Origin: an uncultured Bacilli bacterium
GTDB lineage: Bacteria > Bacillota_I > Bacilli_A > RFN20 > CAG-826
Reading direction: 5' to 3'
Length of the DNA: 63,297 bases
Assembly (NCBI GenBank): GCA_944358985.1
Contig: CALVSI010000006.1
Span: 1 to 63,297 of the forward strand
In this document: positions 26,485 through 35,207 of the stretch, one piece after another
How positions within the stretch are numbered: the first letter of the stretch is position 1
Layout of the letters: each line of letters starts with the position of its first letter
Translations under genes and position numbers: made by a program
Notes under the pieces: generated by a model
What the model was told of the DNA's origin: nothing
The model's input: only the letters and a program-made list of their open reading frames with translations
Databases searched by the model: none

Positions 26485-29280
26485 CTAGTTTTTTAAACAT
26501 TCCAAAGGATTTAACTTTAAAACTTTTTTTATAAGAAATAGTGCACTTAAAAAACCAGTAATTAGTGAAAAAACAAATATAACTAAATATGGAAGAAAGG
26601 AAAAGTTTAAATTCACGCTGATGTTAAATAACTTTGAAAATCCAAATTTAAAAGAAACAAAAATAATTAATAATTGTAAACAGGCAGAAACAGCACCAAT
26701 TATTGTGATTAAAAAAGAATGAACGAATAATAATTTTAAACTCTCCTTTTTATTTATTCCAAGACAGCGTAATAACCCAATATCTTTTCTTATTTCGACT
26801 AAATGCAAATAGTTACACAACCCAACTAAACAAACCCCTACCATGCTAATCATAATTGATAGTGCCCATAATATGATTTCTAAATATGAACACATTTTAT
26901 TTGTTTGTATTTTGATATCATGCATCGGATTTAAAAATTGATAATAAGAATAAAGTTTTGATAATTCATCAACTACTTCTTGACTGTCTACGCTATGATT
27001 AACATCAAAGGACATACCAATTGGCACAAGATCAAATCCACTTATACCTAATTGTGTTTGGAAAAATAAAATTGACCATAAATTATCGTGATATATAACG
27101 TTTTGTCCGTTTTCAATGACACCAACAATTGTAAAAGATTGTGTTATAATTTCATTGTTATTTTGACTTTTAACTATCGATAAATAAATTTCTTCACCAA
27201 TAACATCTGTTTTAGAAAATAATTTATTAGCTAAATTAGTCGAAATAGCAAATTCAGTATAATTATTCGGCAACGAACCATTTTGTATTTTTTGGTTGTC
27301 TAATGTTTTAAAAAAGACACCATCGTTAGATGTTTTGCTGTAGTGGCCACACGTAATTCCTTCTGGAAGTTCCACCATTGCTGAAGGTTCGAAATCCATA
27401 GAAGAAAAAACGCCAGTAGTTTCATCTAATAATGATAATGAGCTAGAAATAAAAATCATATTTGAAAAACCGCTTAACAAACTGGTTCCATAAACCGAAT
27501 ATCCTCCTACCGAAGAATATATCGGATTATGTATTTCCTGATATAGATCCTTAAATTGATTGTAATCTAAATAATTAAAAGCATCGAATGGATTTTTAAA
27601 AATTAACAGCCTGTCAACGTTTCTAGGATTTGTTTCAGCGTATAGCCAAGGATAATAATTTTTGTTTGCTATTTCAAATATATAGTTATTTAAATATTCA
27701 TCCACAAATGAATTACGCAAAAATTTTTCTACATCATTAACTTTTATATATCTTATTTTTTTAAGTATCCAAGGATAATACTCTTCCTCAGTAATGTTAG
27801 TGTTTGTTTTGAATCTCATCATTTCTTCAAATACAAATTCATTAAAGTCATGATTACTATGATAAATAGTTGGCTCATTAGAAATTGTAAATCCCCTGAT
27901 TATGAATATTTGTTCGTCGTTATATTGCCATGAGTTATTTGCAAGTTCAAAGCATACCATTAAATCATTTGTTAAGATATAGTTTGATAAGGATTCAATA
28001 GTTCTAACAATTCTTAATTGATAACAAATTTCACTTAGCATAAAAGGGTCAATAGAAATAACAATTTCATCATTTTCTAAAAAATCAATTTGCTTTGGAT
28101 AAATAACATCTTTACAGTCTTCTAACCATATAAAATCGTTTACATGTCTAATTGAATACCCTCTTAAAACATAACGATACGTTGTATTAGCAAGTGTCAA
28201 ATGGTTTAAATCTTTAAAGTACTTCTCAAAATTAGCAAGATAGCAAATTCCATCATCATATGAATATTGACTTGTTTTTTCAAGAATAGTATTAGATTCT
28301 TCATCGGATATACTTTCTATATTTTCAGAAATAGCTTCTGTGTCTTTATTTGAAACAATCACTTGATTATCACTGATAATATTTGAATAAACCGACATTA
28401 CACTTGAATATATTGTATCGCTTAATAACAAAGCAAGACCAACACTTAAAAAGCCAAAAGAAACAACAATATTTGTAATTATACTGCGAAACTTCCTTTT
28501 TTTAATAGAATTTTTACTATATCGCAACAAAAAATGAAGTGGCAAAGCAATCTTATTTTTAGAAATTTTGTATTGTAAAATTGGTAAAGACTTTTTTGTT
28601 TCATGTGTAAAATCATTATTAATCTTTTCTTCTAAATAAAATGTTTTATCTTTATAAACATAAATTGTATCAGCGTAATTATTAGCTAAATCTATATCAT
28701 GACTTATGACAATTACTAAAACGTATTTAGAAAGAGTTTTTAAAATGCTCATTATTTCTATTTTTGTTTTACTGTCTAAAGATCCAGTTGGCTCATCACA
28801 AAGCAAAATTTTCGCTCCACTTATTAAACATCTTCCTATTGCCACTCTCTGTTTTTCTCCACCCGAAAGATCACATACTGGCGAATTTTTTAAATGATAG
28901 ATATTTAAAATTTTTAAAATATCATAGCATCTTTTGATTTGCTTTTTTGCATTAATTTGTTCAATGCATTTTAATGGTAACAAAATATTATTAAGCACTG
29001 TTTCATCATTGAATAATTTAAAATCTTGATATACATAGCCAATATTTTCAAGACGAAATTTTGAAATTTCTTCATCATTTAAAGTTCTCAAATTTATTCC
29101 GTTTATGATAACTTCACCATCATAATCAATTAAGCCAGATAATATATTCATAAGGGTGCTTTTTCCGCATCCTGAGGGACCTAAAATAAAATACATTCCT
29201 ATATTTGGAAAGCATAAATTTACATTTTCTAATATTGATTCATTATTAAATTTTTTATATAAATGTTTAACTTCAATCAT
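26485..29280 (-). CDS. ABC transporter ATPase-permease fusion (MacB-like)
   Basis: A 931-residue fusion. The N-terminal ATPase (about 1-220) has Walker A GPSGCGKST, signature LSGGEKQR, Walker [13 protein letters not shown] and a switch histidine in VISHD. A first membrane helix follows at about 262-285, then a very large extracytoplasmic region (about 290-795), then three helices of an FtsX domain with GLLRCLGINKKES near residue 835. It overlaps the upstream, similarly built fusion gene by 4 nt (ATGA), so the two probably form a heterodimeric exporter or mechanotransmitter. The substrate is unknown. Confidence 0.88.
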   Translation of the reverse strand: MIEVKHLYKKFNNESILENVNLCFPNIGMYFILGPSGCGKSTLMNILSGLIDYDGEVIINGINLRTLNDEEISKFRLENIGYVYQDFKLFNDETVLNNILLPLKCIEQINAKKQIKRCYDILKILNIYHLKNSPVCDLSGGEKQRVAIGRCLISGAKILLCDEPTGSLDSKTKIEIMSILKTLSKYVLVIVISHDIDLANNYADTIYVYKDKTFYLEEKINNDFTHETKKSLPILQYKISKNKIALPLHFLLRYSKNSIKKRKFRSIITNIVVSFGFLSVGLALLLSDTIYSSVMSVYSNIISDNQVIVSNKDTEAISENIESISDEESNTILEKTSQYSYDDGICYLANFEKYFKDLNHLTLANTTYRYVLRGYSIRHVNDFIWLEDCKDVIYPKQIDFLENDEIVISIDPFMLSEICYQLRIVRTIESLSNYILTNDLMVCFELANNSWQYNDEQIFIIRGFTISNEPTIYHSNHDFNEFVFEEMMRFKTNTNITEEEYYPWILKKIRYIKVNDVEKFLRNSFVDEYLNNYIFEIANKNYYPWLYAETNPRNVDRLLIFKNPFDAFNYLDYNQFKDLYQEIHNPIYSSVGGYSVYGTSLLSGFSNMIFISSSLSLLDETTGVFSSMDFEPSAMVELPEGITCGHYSKTSNDGVFFKTLDNQKIQNGSLPNNYTEFAISTNLANKLFSKTDVIGEEIYLSIVKSQNNNEIITQSFTIVGVIENGQNVIYHDNLWSILFFQTQLGISGFDLVPIGMSFDVNHSVDSQEVVDELSKLYSYYQFLNPMHDIKIQTNKMCSYLEIILWALSIMISMVGVCLVGLCNYLHLVEIRKDIGLLRCLGINKKESLKLLFVHSFLITIIGAVSACLQLLIIFVSFKFGFSKLFNISVNLNFSFLPYLVIFVFSLITGFLSALFLIKKVLKLNPLECLKN

Positions 29281-31364
29281 TCATCTTTTAACTCCTTACT
29301 AATGTTTATATTTTTAGAAAAGTAAATAGGCAAATAAGTTGAAAAATAAGTAATAAAAAATGAGAAAAATACTATTATAGTTGGTAAAAATAATGGAATA
29401 TTAAATGCAGTAATAAAAGGAATATTTATTAAATCCTTTAGTTGAAAAACATTAAATATTAATTTGTTAATTATTGGCTGAAATATAAAAGATAAAATAA
29501 ATCCAAATATCAATGATAAAACCAAAATAAAAAAGTTTTCTAAAATATAAATTGAAAACAACTGCTCGATATTAATACCAAGACTAATCAAAATAGCGTT
29601 TTGTTTCTTTTTAAAAGCAAAAGTAGAAAAAGATGAAATACCAATGATAAGTACCATGCCTATTATTGTTAATATCATAAAAATAAAAACACCTATCCTA
29701 ATCGCATAAATAATGTCTTCGAATGTGTTTTTTAACAAATAACCATCACAAGAAACTTCAATATCATCAGTGCTATTAATAGAATCAATAAATGCATCAA
29801 AATCTCTTATCTTAGACAAGTCATTGAGGAATATATAATGGGAAAAACTGGTTTGTTCTTCGTTTCCAGATGAATTATAAATATAATCAAACCAAGTATA
29901 GTTTTTTGAATAATATTTTGACAAATTGATGGATGAAATATTTTTCATATTTGAATCAAAATCTTGATAACAAAGATAAATTTTAGGCGTGCTTAAAAAA
30001 TTAAATTCACTAACTATCCCTTTAACAAAATAAGATTTTTCAAAGGAAAATTTATCAGAAATTTGCTCGCCATTATCATACAAATCAAATCTAAATTCTT
30101 TGAATAATTTTATATTAATATAACGACCTAAAGCTGTTTTTATATTTAATTTTTCTTGTAACTTTTTATCTAATGATTCATTTATATAAATACCATCGTT
30201 TGCAGTCTTTTCTCCAACAATTATTAATTCTTTATTAATGCAATCAAAATTATAAACAAAAGATAAACTATAACTTTCTAATTTATGATTGTCGATATAC
30301 GCTGATGAATTTTCTAATAATTTATTATAATTCATTCCAAAACTAATAAATGGATATGACGAAATTAACTTTTCAAGTTCACTATGAGATAATCTTTCCA
30401 TTTTATTTAATTTTAAAAACGAATTATCAATATGAATTTCTTCGATTTTGGAAATAGTTGAAAAGGAATAGTCGAAACGTGCATAAGTTTCTTTATTTAA
30501 AAAATCATTAGAACCATTAACAAAGCCAAGAACTATAAGACTAGAAAAAATACAAAACGAGGTTGAAAGCAAAATTAACAAATTTTTGATCTTATTATTA
30601 AGAAAATTTTTAATCGAGAATTTTATGAAATTAAAAAAATGTATATGGTTCTTTTTAAAATTAAATCTTTTTAAAGAATTAATATAGTGTAAATTATGTT
30701 TTTCCTTTAATTTTCCATCGCTTAAATAAAGAATATTATCAGCGTATGTCTTAATTAAGTCATAATTATGACTAATAACAATAATTAAATGTCTTTTTGA
30801 TAACTTTTTTAATAATTTAATGACCTGAATCGAATTTTTTTCATCTAACGCACCAGTTGGTTCATCACAAATTATAATTTTGGGGTTGTTAATAAGACAT
30901 CGTGCGATTGCAACACGCTGTTTTTCACCACCCGATAAATTTTTACAAACTTTGTTTTCTAGTTTTCTAATATTTAATTCATCTAATATTTTTTCAGCGT
31001 CTGCAACAGCATTTGATAGTTTATCTTGAATAATTTTTCTTGGTAATATTACGTTTTCTAAAACAGTCAAATCTTCGATTAAGTTATAATGTTGAAAAAC
31101 CATCCCCACTATTTTTTGCCTATAATAGTTGAGATTGACTTGGTTCAATTTATTAATCTCAATATTCTCATATAATATATGACCTTCGTCTGGTTTTTCA
31201 AAACTAGCAATCAAATTAGCTATAGTAGATTTTCCACTTCCACTTTTTCCATACAATAAATAAAAACCAGTTTCAGAAAATTCATAATTTATTGAATTAG
31301 CAGCATAAAAATATTGGTCTTTATTTCTTTTGTATTTTTTTCCTACATCTATTAATTTTAACAA
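29277..31364 (-). CDS. ABC transporter ATPase-permease fusion (MacB-like)
   Basis: A 695-residue fusion of an ATPase (about 1-215: Walker A GKSGSGKST, signature LSGGEKQR, Walker [17 protein letters not shown]) with an FtsX-type permease (helix about 255-280, exported domain about 285-550, three C-terminal helices). The start is a TTG at 31364 with GGGGGA spaced 6 nt before it. This ribosome site and the start codon lie inside a terminator-like hairpin and its U-tract. It pairs with the following 931-residue fusion. Confidence 0.87.
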   Translation of the reverse strand: MLKLIDVGKKYKRNKDQYFYAANSINYEFSETGFYLLYGKSGSGKSTIANLIASFEKPDEGHILYENIEINKLNQVNLNYYRQKIVGMVFQHYNLIEDLTVLENVILPRKIIQDKLSNAVADAEKILDELNIRKLENKVCKNLSGGEKQRVAIARCLINNPKIIICDEPTGALDEKNSIQVIKLLKKLSKRHLIIVISHNYDLIKTYADNILYLSDGKLKEKHNLHYINSLKRFNFKKNHIHFFNFIKFSIKNFLNNKIKNLLILLSTSFCIFSSLIVLGFVNGSNDFLNKETYARFDYSFSTISKIEEIHIDNSFLKLNKMERLSHSELEKLISSYPFISFGMNYNKLLENSSAYIDNHKLESYSLSFVYNFDCINKELIIVGEKTANDGIYINESLDKKLQEKLNIKTALGRYINIKLFKEFRFDLYDNGEQISDKFSFEKSYFVKGIVSEFNFLSTPKIYLCYQDFDSNMKNISSINLSKYYSKNYTWFDYIYNSSGNEEQTSFSHYIFLNDLSKIRDFDAFIDSINSTDDIEVSCDGYLLKNTFEDIIYAIRIGVFIFMILTIIGMVLIIGISSFSTFAFKKKQNAILISLGINIEQLFSIYILENFFILVLSLIFGFILSFIFQPIINKLIFNVFQLKDLINIPFITAFNIPLFLPTIIVFFSFFITYFSTYLPIYFSKNINISKELKDE

Positions 31365-31392
31365 AAAAATCCCCCTAATTATTAATAGGAGG
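31363..31392 (-). terminator. Terminator/attenuator overlapping the ABC start site
   Basis: CCTCCTA/TAGGGGG stem (7 bp, one G-U) with an 8-nt loop, followed by A and seven Ts. It lies between the DUF951 gene and the ABC fusion. The 3' arm is the ribosome site of the downstream gene. Confidence 0.72.
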
Positions 31393-31399
31393 AGTTTAT

Positions 31400-31621
31400 T
31401 TATTTTTCTAAAAATATTTCCTTATCGGAGTGTTGTAATATTTTTCTTATGCGATGATTGAAATGATCGCGATCTATTAGAATGATATTTCCACACCCAA
31501 GACACTTAATTTTTAAGTCAGCACCAAGACGAACAATTTGAAATTTTTTGCACCTAGTAGAACAAGGATGTTCTTTTTTCATTTCGACTATATCAAAAAG
31601 TTGATAATCTAAATTTTTCAT
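31400..31621 (-). CDS. DUF951 family small zinc-ribbon-like protein
   Basis: A 73-residue protein matching DUF951 (YyzM-like). It has DIVEMKKEHPC near residue 10, CSTRC near residue 20, and the LKIKCLGCGN pair near residue 36. The cysteines suggest a small zinc ribbon. The function is unknown. Its ATG overlaps the fhs stop (TAATG), giving translational coupling. Confidence 0.88.
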   Translation of the reverse strand: MKNLDYQLFDIVEMKKEHPCSTRCKKFQIVRLGADLKIKCLGCGNIILIDRDHFNHRIRKILQHSDKEIFLEK

Positions 31622-33240
31622 TAAATTGGCTCATCTTCCATTTTGCACGCTGCAGGTATTTTTGGTAATCCTGGCATTGTCATGATATTACCAAGTAGCA
31701 CTACAACAAAATTTGCACCACTAGATAATGTAACATCCCGTATAGTAACTTTAAAATTTTTGGGAGTGTTTAAAAGCTTAGGATTATCAGAAAAAGATTG
31801 GGGTGTTTTTGCTATGCATACAGGTGTCTTGTCATAACAAAGCTCGATTATTTTTGCAATAGATTCCAATGCTTTATCTGTATATTCAATTTCACTTGCC
31901 CGATAAATTTCTTTGCAAATTGTTTCTATTTTATTGCGAATTGGCATTTTTTCATCATAAAGATAGTGAAAATTAGAATTGTTATTTTCCAATTTTTCGC
32001 TAACAACTTTCGCAAGCTCAATACCACCTTTTGAGCCTTTTAAAAAAGAATCACAAAAAGCATACTTGTATTTATTTTCTTCTAACCAATTCTTAAATAC
32101 TTTAACCTCATTTTCGCTATCTTTTTCAAAATGATTAATGCAAACAACTGTATCAACACCAAACTTTTTGATGTTATCTAAATGTTGTTTCAAATTGCTA
32201 ATACCGTCTAGTAAAGCACTAATATTTTCTTTATTTAAATCTTCAAAATCGACACCACCATGAAGTTTAAGTGCTCGAATTGTAGCGACCATAACAACTA
32301 AATCTGGCTTTAAATTTCCGACACGACATTTTATATCAAAAAATTTTTCTGCACCTAAATCAGCTCCAAACCCCGCTTCAGTTATAACTATTGGAGATAA
32401 TTTTAACGCCAGTTTTGTGGCTAATAAAGAATTACAGCCATGAGCAATATTTGCAAAAGGACCGCCATGAATTATGCATGGATTTCCTTCTAATGTTTGG
32501 ACTAGATTAGGATTAAGTGCATCCTTCATTAAGCGATATATAGCATGCGATATTTTTAAAGATTTTAAATATATTGGCTTATCATCGTAATCATACGCTA
32601 CTAAAATGTTATTAATGCGATTTAAAAAATCTTCTTTGTTTAATGACAAGCACATTATTGCCATCATTTCGCTAGCGACAGTAATAACAAATTGTTCATT
32701 ATGAGGAATCCCTTTTTTATCATTTTGCATTATTGTTATATTTCTTAGTGCTCTATCATTCATATCTAATGCCCGACGCCATAAGATTTTATCAGGATTA
32801 ATTCTTAATTCGTTTCCTTGATAAATATGATTATCGATTACTGCACTAATTAAATTTATTGCACTAGTTAATGCATGCATATCGCCAGTAAAATGAAGAT
32901 TGATTTCTTCGCTTGGAATAACTCTAGCTAACCCGCCGCCAGTTGCTCCGCCTTTAATGCCAAAAACTGGTCCTAAAGAAGGTTCGCGCAAACATAAAAG
33001 CGATTTAACACCAAGACGCGAAAGACCATCATGCAAAGCTATCGACATAGTTGTTTTGCCTTCGCCAGCTTTGGATGGAGTAATTGCAGTAACAAGAACT
33101 AATTTGCCATTTTTGTTTTCTTTAACTTCATCATATATATCAAGCGAAACTTTAGCCTTATTTTTTCCATAAGGAATAATATATTTATCATCAATTTGAA
33201 GTTGATGTGCTACATCATAAATGTTTTTGCAATTATCCAT
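31621..33240 (-). CDS. fhs: Formate-tetrahydrofolate ligase
   Basis: A 539-residue ATP-dependent enzyme forming 10-formyltetrahydrofolate for purine and formyl-Met synthesis. The phosphate loop TPSKAGEGKTTMSIAL near residue 57, REPSLGPVFGIKGGATGGG near residue 85 and a C-terminal IMTMPGLPKIPAA are diagnostic. I chose the ATG at 33240 (MDNCKN). No Shine-Dalgarno is present. GATAAT lies 9 nt upstream, so the message is possibly leaderless. An unused AAAGGAG lies further upstream at about 33287. Confidence 0.96.
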   Translation of the reverse strand: MDNCKNIYDVAHQLQIDDKYIIPYGKNKAKVSLDIYDEVKENKNGKLVLVTAITPSKAGEGKTTMSIALHDGLSRLGVKSLLCLREPSLGPVFGIKGGATGGGLARVIPSEEINLHFTGDMHALTSAINLISAVIDNHIYQGNELRINPDKILWRRALDMNDRALRNITIMQNDKKGIPHNEQFVITVASEMMAIMCLSLNKEDFLNRINNILVAYDYDDKPIYLKSLKISHAIYRLMKDALNPNLVQTLEGNPCIIHGGPFANIAHGCNSLLATKLALKLSPIVITEAGFGADLGAEKFFDIKCRVGNLKPDLVVMVATIRALKLHGGVDFEDLNKENISALLDGISNLKQHLDNIKKFGVDTVVCINHFEKDSENEVKVFKNWLEENKYKYAFCDSFLKGSKGGIELAKVVSEKLENNNSNFHYLYDEKMPIRNKIETICKEIYRASEIEYTDKALESIAKIIELCYDKTPVCIAKTPQSFSDNPKLLNTPKNFKVTIRDVTLSSGANFVVVLLGNIMTMPGLPKIPAACKMEDEPI

Positions 33241-33313
33241 AAAATTCACATTATCCAGTTATATTTTTTAACGAATAATATTCTCCTTTCCAAGTTATAA
33301 TTTGCCTATACAA

Positions 33314-34024
33314 CTAATCTTCTTCATTCATGAAATATTTCACAATATAGTAACAGATAAATAAACCCGCTGCACTTGGAACCATTATCATCGAATTTGG
33401 TGTTTCAGATTTCATCAACGGATGTTCTTTTGAATGGACAGTCATAACGCTTGAACAATCAATACCATTTTCGCGACATTGATGTCGTAAGGATTTTGCT
33501 AATGGGTCATCAGTAGTTTTATCTAATGGTAAAAGTTCAATCAAAGTTGGATCTAATCTATTGCCCATACCGACACTTACAACAATGGGAATGTTATGTT
33601 TGTGAGCGTATTTAATAAGTGCGACTTTACCTTTTACATCATCAACAGCGTCAACAATAAAATCAATACGATATTTGCCTAAAATTTCTTCAACATTATC
33701 CTCGGTAATTCTTTCATTATGGAATGGAGCTTCAATACCATCGGTTAATGCACCTAAAAATGAAGCGGCAACGTCAACTTTTCTTAAATCAACATCTTCG
33801 CTAGAAAATAGAATTTGTCGATTTAAATTTGAATATTCAACACGATCGCAATCAATCAAAACAAATTTTAAAAAACCAGAACGTGCAAGTGCTTCAAGTG
33901 CAGTGCCACCTACTCCACCAAGACCAACGATAGCAATTCGTTTCGTCGAAAAATTATCAACATTATGTTCTCCAATTAAATTACATGTTCTTTCTTGAAT
34001 TTTTTTATTAATCCCTCTTCTCAT
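33314..34024 (-). CDS. tcdA: tRNA threonylcarbamoyladenosine dehydratase
   Basis: A 236-residue ThiF/E1-like ATP-dependent enzyme that cyclises t6A37 to ct6A in tRNAs reading ANN codons. GLGGVGGTALEALARSG near residue 33 is the nucleotide-binding loop, followed by DCDRVEYSNLNRQ and VDAVDDVKGK, with MVPSAAGL near the C-terminus. AAGGAG precedes the ATG, which overlaps the miaA stop. It sits with miaA and miaB, all acting on tRNA position 37. Confidence 0.93.
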   Translation of the reverse strand: MRRGINKKIQERTCNLIGEHNVDNFSTKRIAIVGLGGVGGTALEALARSGFLKFVLIDCDRVEYSNLNRQILFSSEDVDLRKVDVAASFLGALTDGIEAPFHNERITEDNVEEILGKYRIDFIVDAVDDVKGKVALIKYAHKHNIPIVVSVGMGNRLDPTLIELLPLDKTTDDPLAKSLRHQCRENGIDCSSVMTVHSKEHPLMKSETPNSMIMVPSAAGLFICYYIVKYFMNEED

Positions 34025-34923
34025 TTTTTCACTCCTTTTTTTGAATTTATAAAACTTTTTTTAAACTCACTTATATCATTATACATAATACAGGGCAGTT
34101 GGTGTTTAAAAAAAGTAATTTGTCTTTTAGCGTAACGGCGAGTTTTTTGTTTAATTGTTTCTTTTAATTCTTCCATCGTTATATTATTATCAAGAAATTG
34201 TAATGTTTCTTTTACGCCAATTGCGTTTATCGATGTTAAAGAAAAATTATGTGTCTTTCTTAAATTATCAATCTCATTTATTAATCCACAATTAATCATC
34301 TCATCAACGCGATCATTTATTTTGAAATATAATAAAATACGATTTGGATTTAAACAAATAAACTGAACATCATCATAAATAATTTTATGTTCTTGCTTTC
34401 CGACATATTCTGTTTTTGACATTTTCATTTCACGAATCAACGCTAGTGTGCGAATCACTCTTTTTCGATTATTTGGATGCATTTTAAGACTTTCATCATA
34501 ATCAAGTTGTTGCAATAATTCATAAAGTTCAGCGTTACTAAATTTTTCATATTCGCTTAAATCAATTGTTTTTTCGTGTTCATAAAATTCATAATCATAA
34601 AATAATGCACGAATATACAAACCAGTCCCACCAACAACAATCACATCCTTATTATTTTTTATAGCATCGTCAATTATGCTTCTTGCCATCTTTTGATATT
34701 GATAAACCGAAAAACATTCATCAACATCAACAATATCAATCATTTTATAATGCTTATAATATTTTGAACCTTTGCTTACTTTTGCACTTAGTATATCTAA
34801 ACCTTTATAAATTTGATACGCATCGGCATTTAAAATAATAGGAAAATTATCTAAATGGTCAAAAATCCAATGGGCCAAACTAGTTTTTCCACTTGCAGTT
34901 GGACCACATACAACATAAATCAT
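34021..34923 (-). CDS. miaA: tRNA dimethylallyltransferase
   Basis: A 300-residue enzyme that transfers a dimethylallyl group to N6 of A37 in tRNAs reading UNN codons. CGPTASGKTSLAHW near residue 6 is the P-loop, VVGGTGLYIRAL is near residue 98, and the C-terminal AIGVKETLQFLD and KRQITFFKHQ complete the signature. Length is normal. Its start overlaps the end of the YlbF-family gene. The product is the substrate of MiaB, encoded two genes upstream. Confidence 0.96.
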   Translation of the reverse strand: MIYVVCGPTASGKTSLAHWIFDHLDNFPIILNADAYQIYKGLDILSAKVSKGSKYYKHYKMIDIVDVDECFSVYQYQKMARSIIDDAIKNNKDVIVVGGTGLYIRALFYDYEFYEHEKTIDLSEYEKFSNAELYELLQQLDYDESLKMHPNNRKRVIRTLALIREMKMSKTEYVGKQEHKIIYDDVQFICLNPNRILLYFKINDRVDEMINCGLINEIDNLRKTHNFSLTSINAIGVKETLQFLDNNITMEELKETIKQKTRRYAKRQITFFKHQLPCIMYNDISEFKKSFINSKKGVKK

Positions 34924-35207
34924 AGTGCTTCTATTTCCTCTTTGATTTCTAATAACATTTTTCTTATTTCTTGTTCAACAACATTATAATTATTTATTAG
35001 TGGATGATTTTCATACATTTCCTTATATTTTTCCAAATTGATGTGATCGTTTTTATGTGCAAAAAATTTTATATTCTTGACTAAAGATAAAATATATTCA
35101 TCGTTATTGATATCATCTTTCAATTTAAAATAAGTTTTTACTAAATCACTATTGTATAATACGTCGTGTAAGTTTTTGATTGCAATAGACAAGTCAAAAT
35201 CATTCAT
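34920..35207 (-). CDS. YlbF/YmcA (RicA-like) family protein
   Basis: A 95-residue helical protein of the Com_YlbF family, in the position of ymcA (ricA) directly after miaB as in Bacillus. In Bacillus the YlbF-YmcA-YaaT complex binds Fe-S clusters and guides RNase Y maturation of operon mRNAs. This copy is short and has no cysteine at all, so it cannot ligate an Fe-S cluster itself. The ATG at 35207 overlaps the miaB stop. Family assignment rests on length, helical pattern and synteny. Confidence 0.7.
   Translation of the reverse strand: MNDFDLSIAIKNLHDVLYNSDLVKTYFKLKDDINNDEYILSLVKNIKFFAHKNDHINLEKYKEMYENHPLINNYNVVEQEIRKMLLEIKEEIEAL

Noticed and set aside
33270-33300. Orphan AAAGGAG upstream of fhs at about 33287
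   Set aside because: No start codon in a useful frame follows. ATT then an early TAA gives no peptide, so it is probably a chance or decayed ribosome site.
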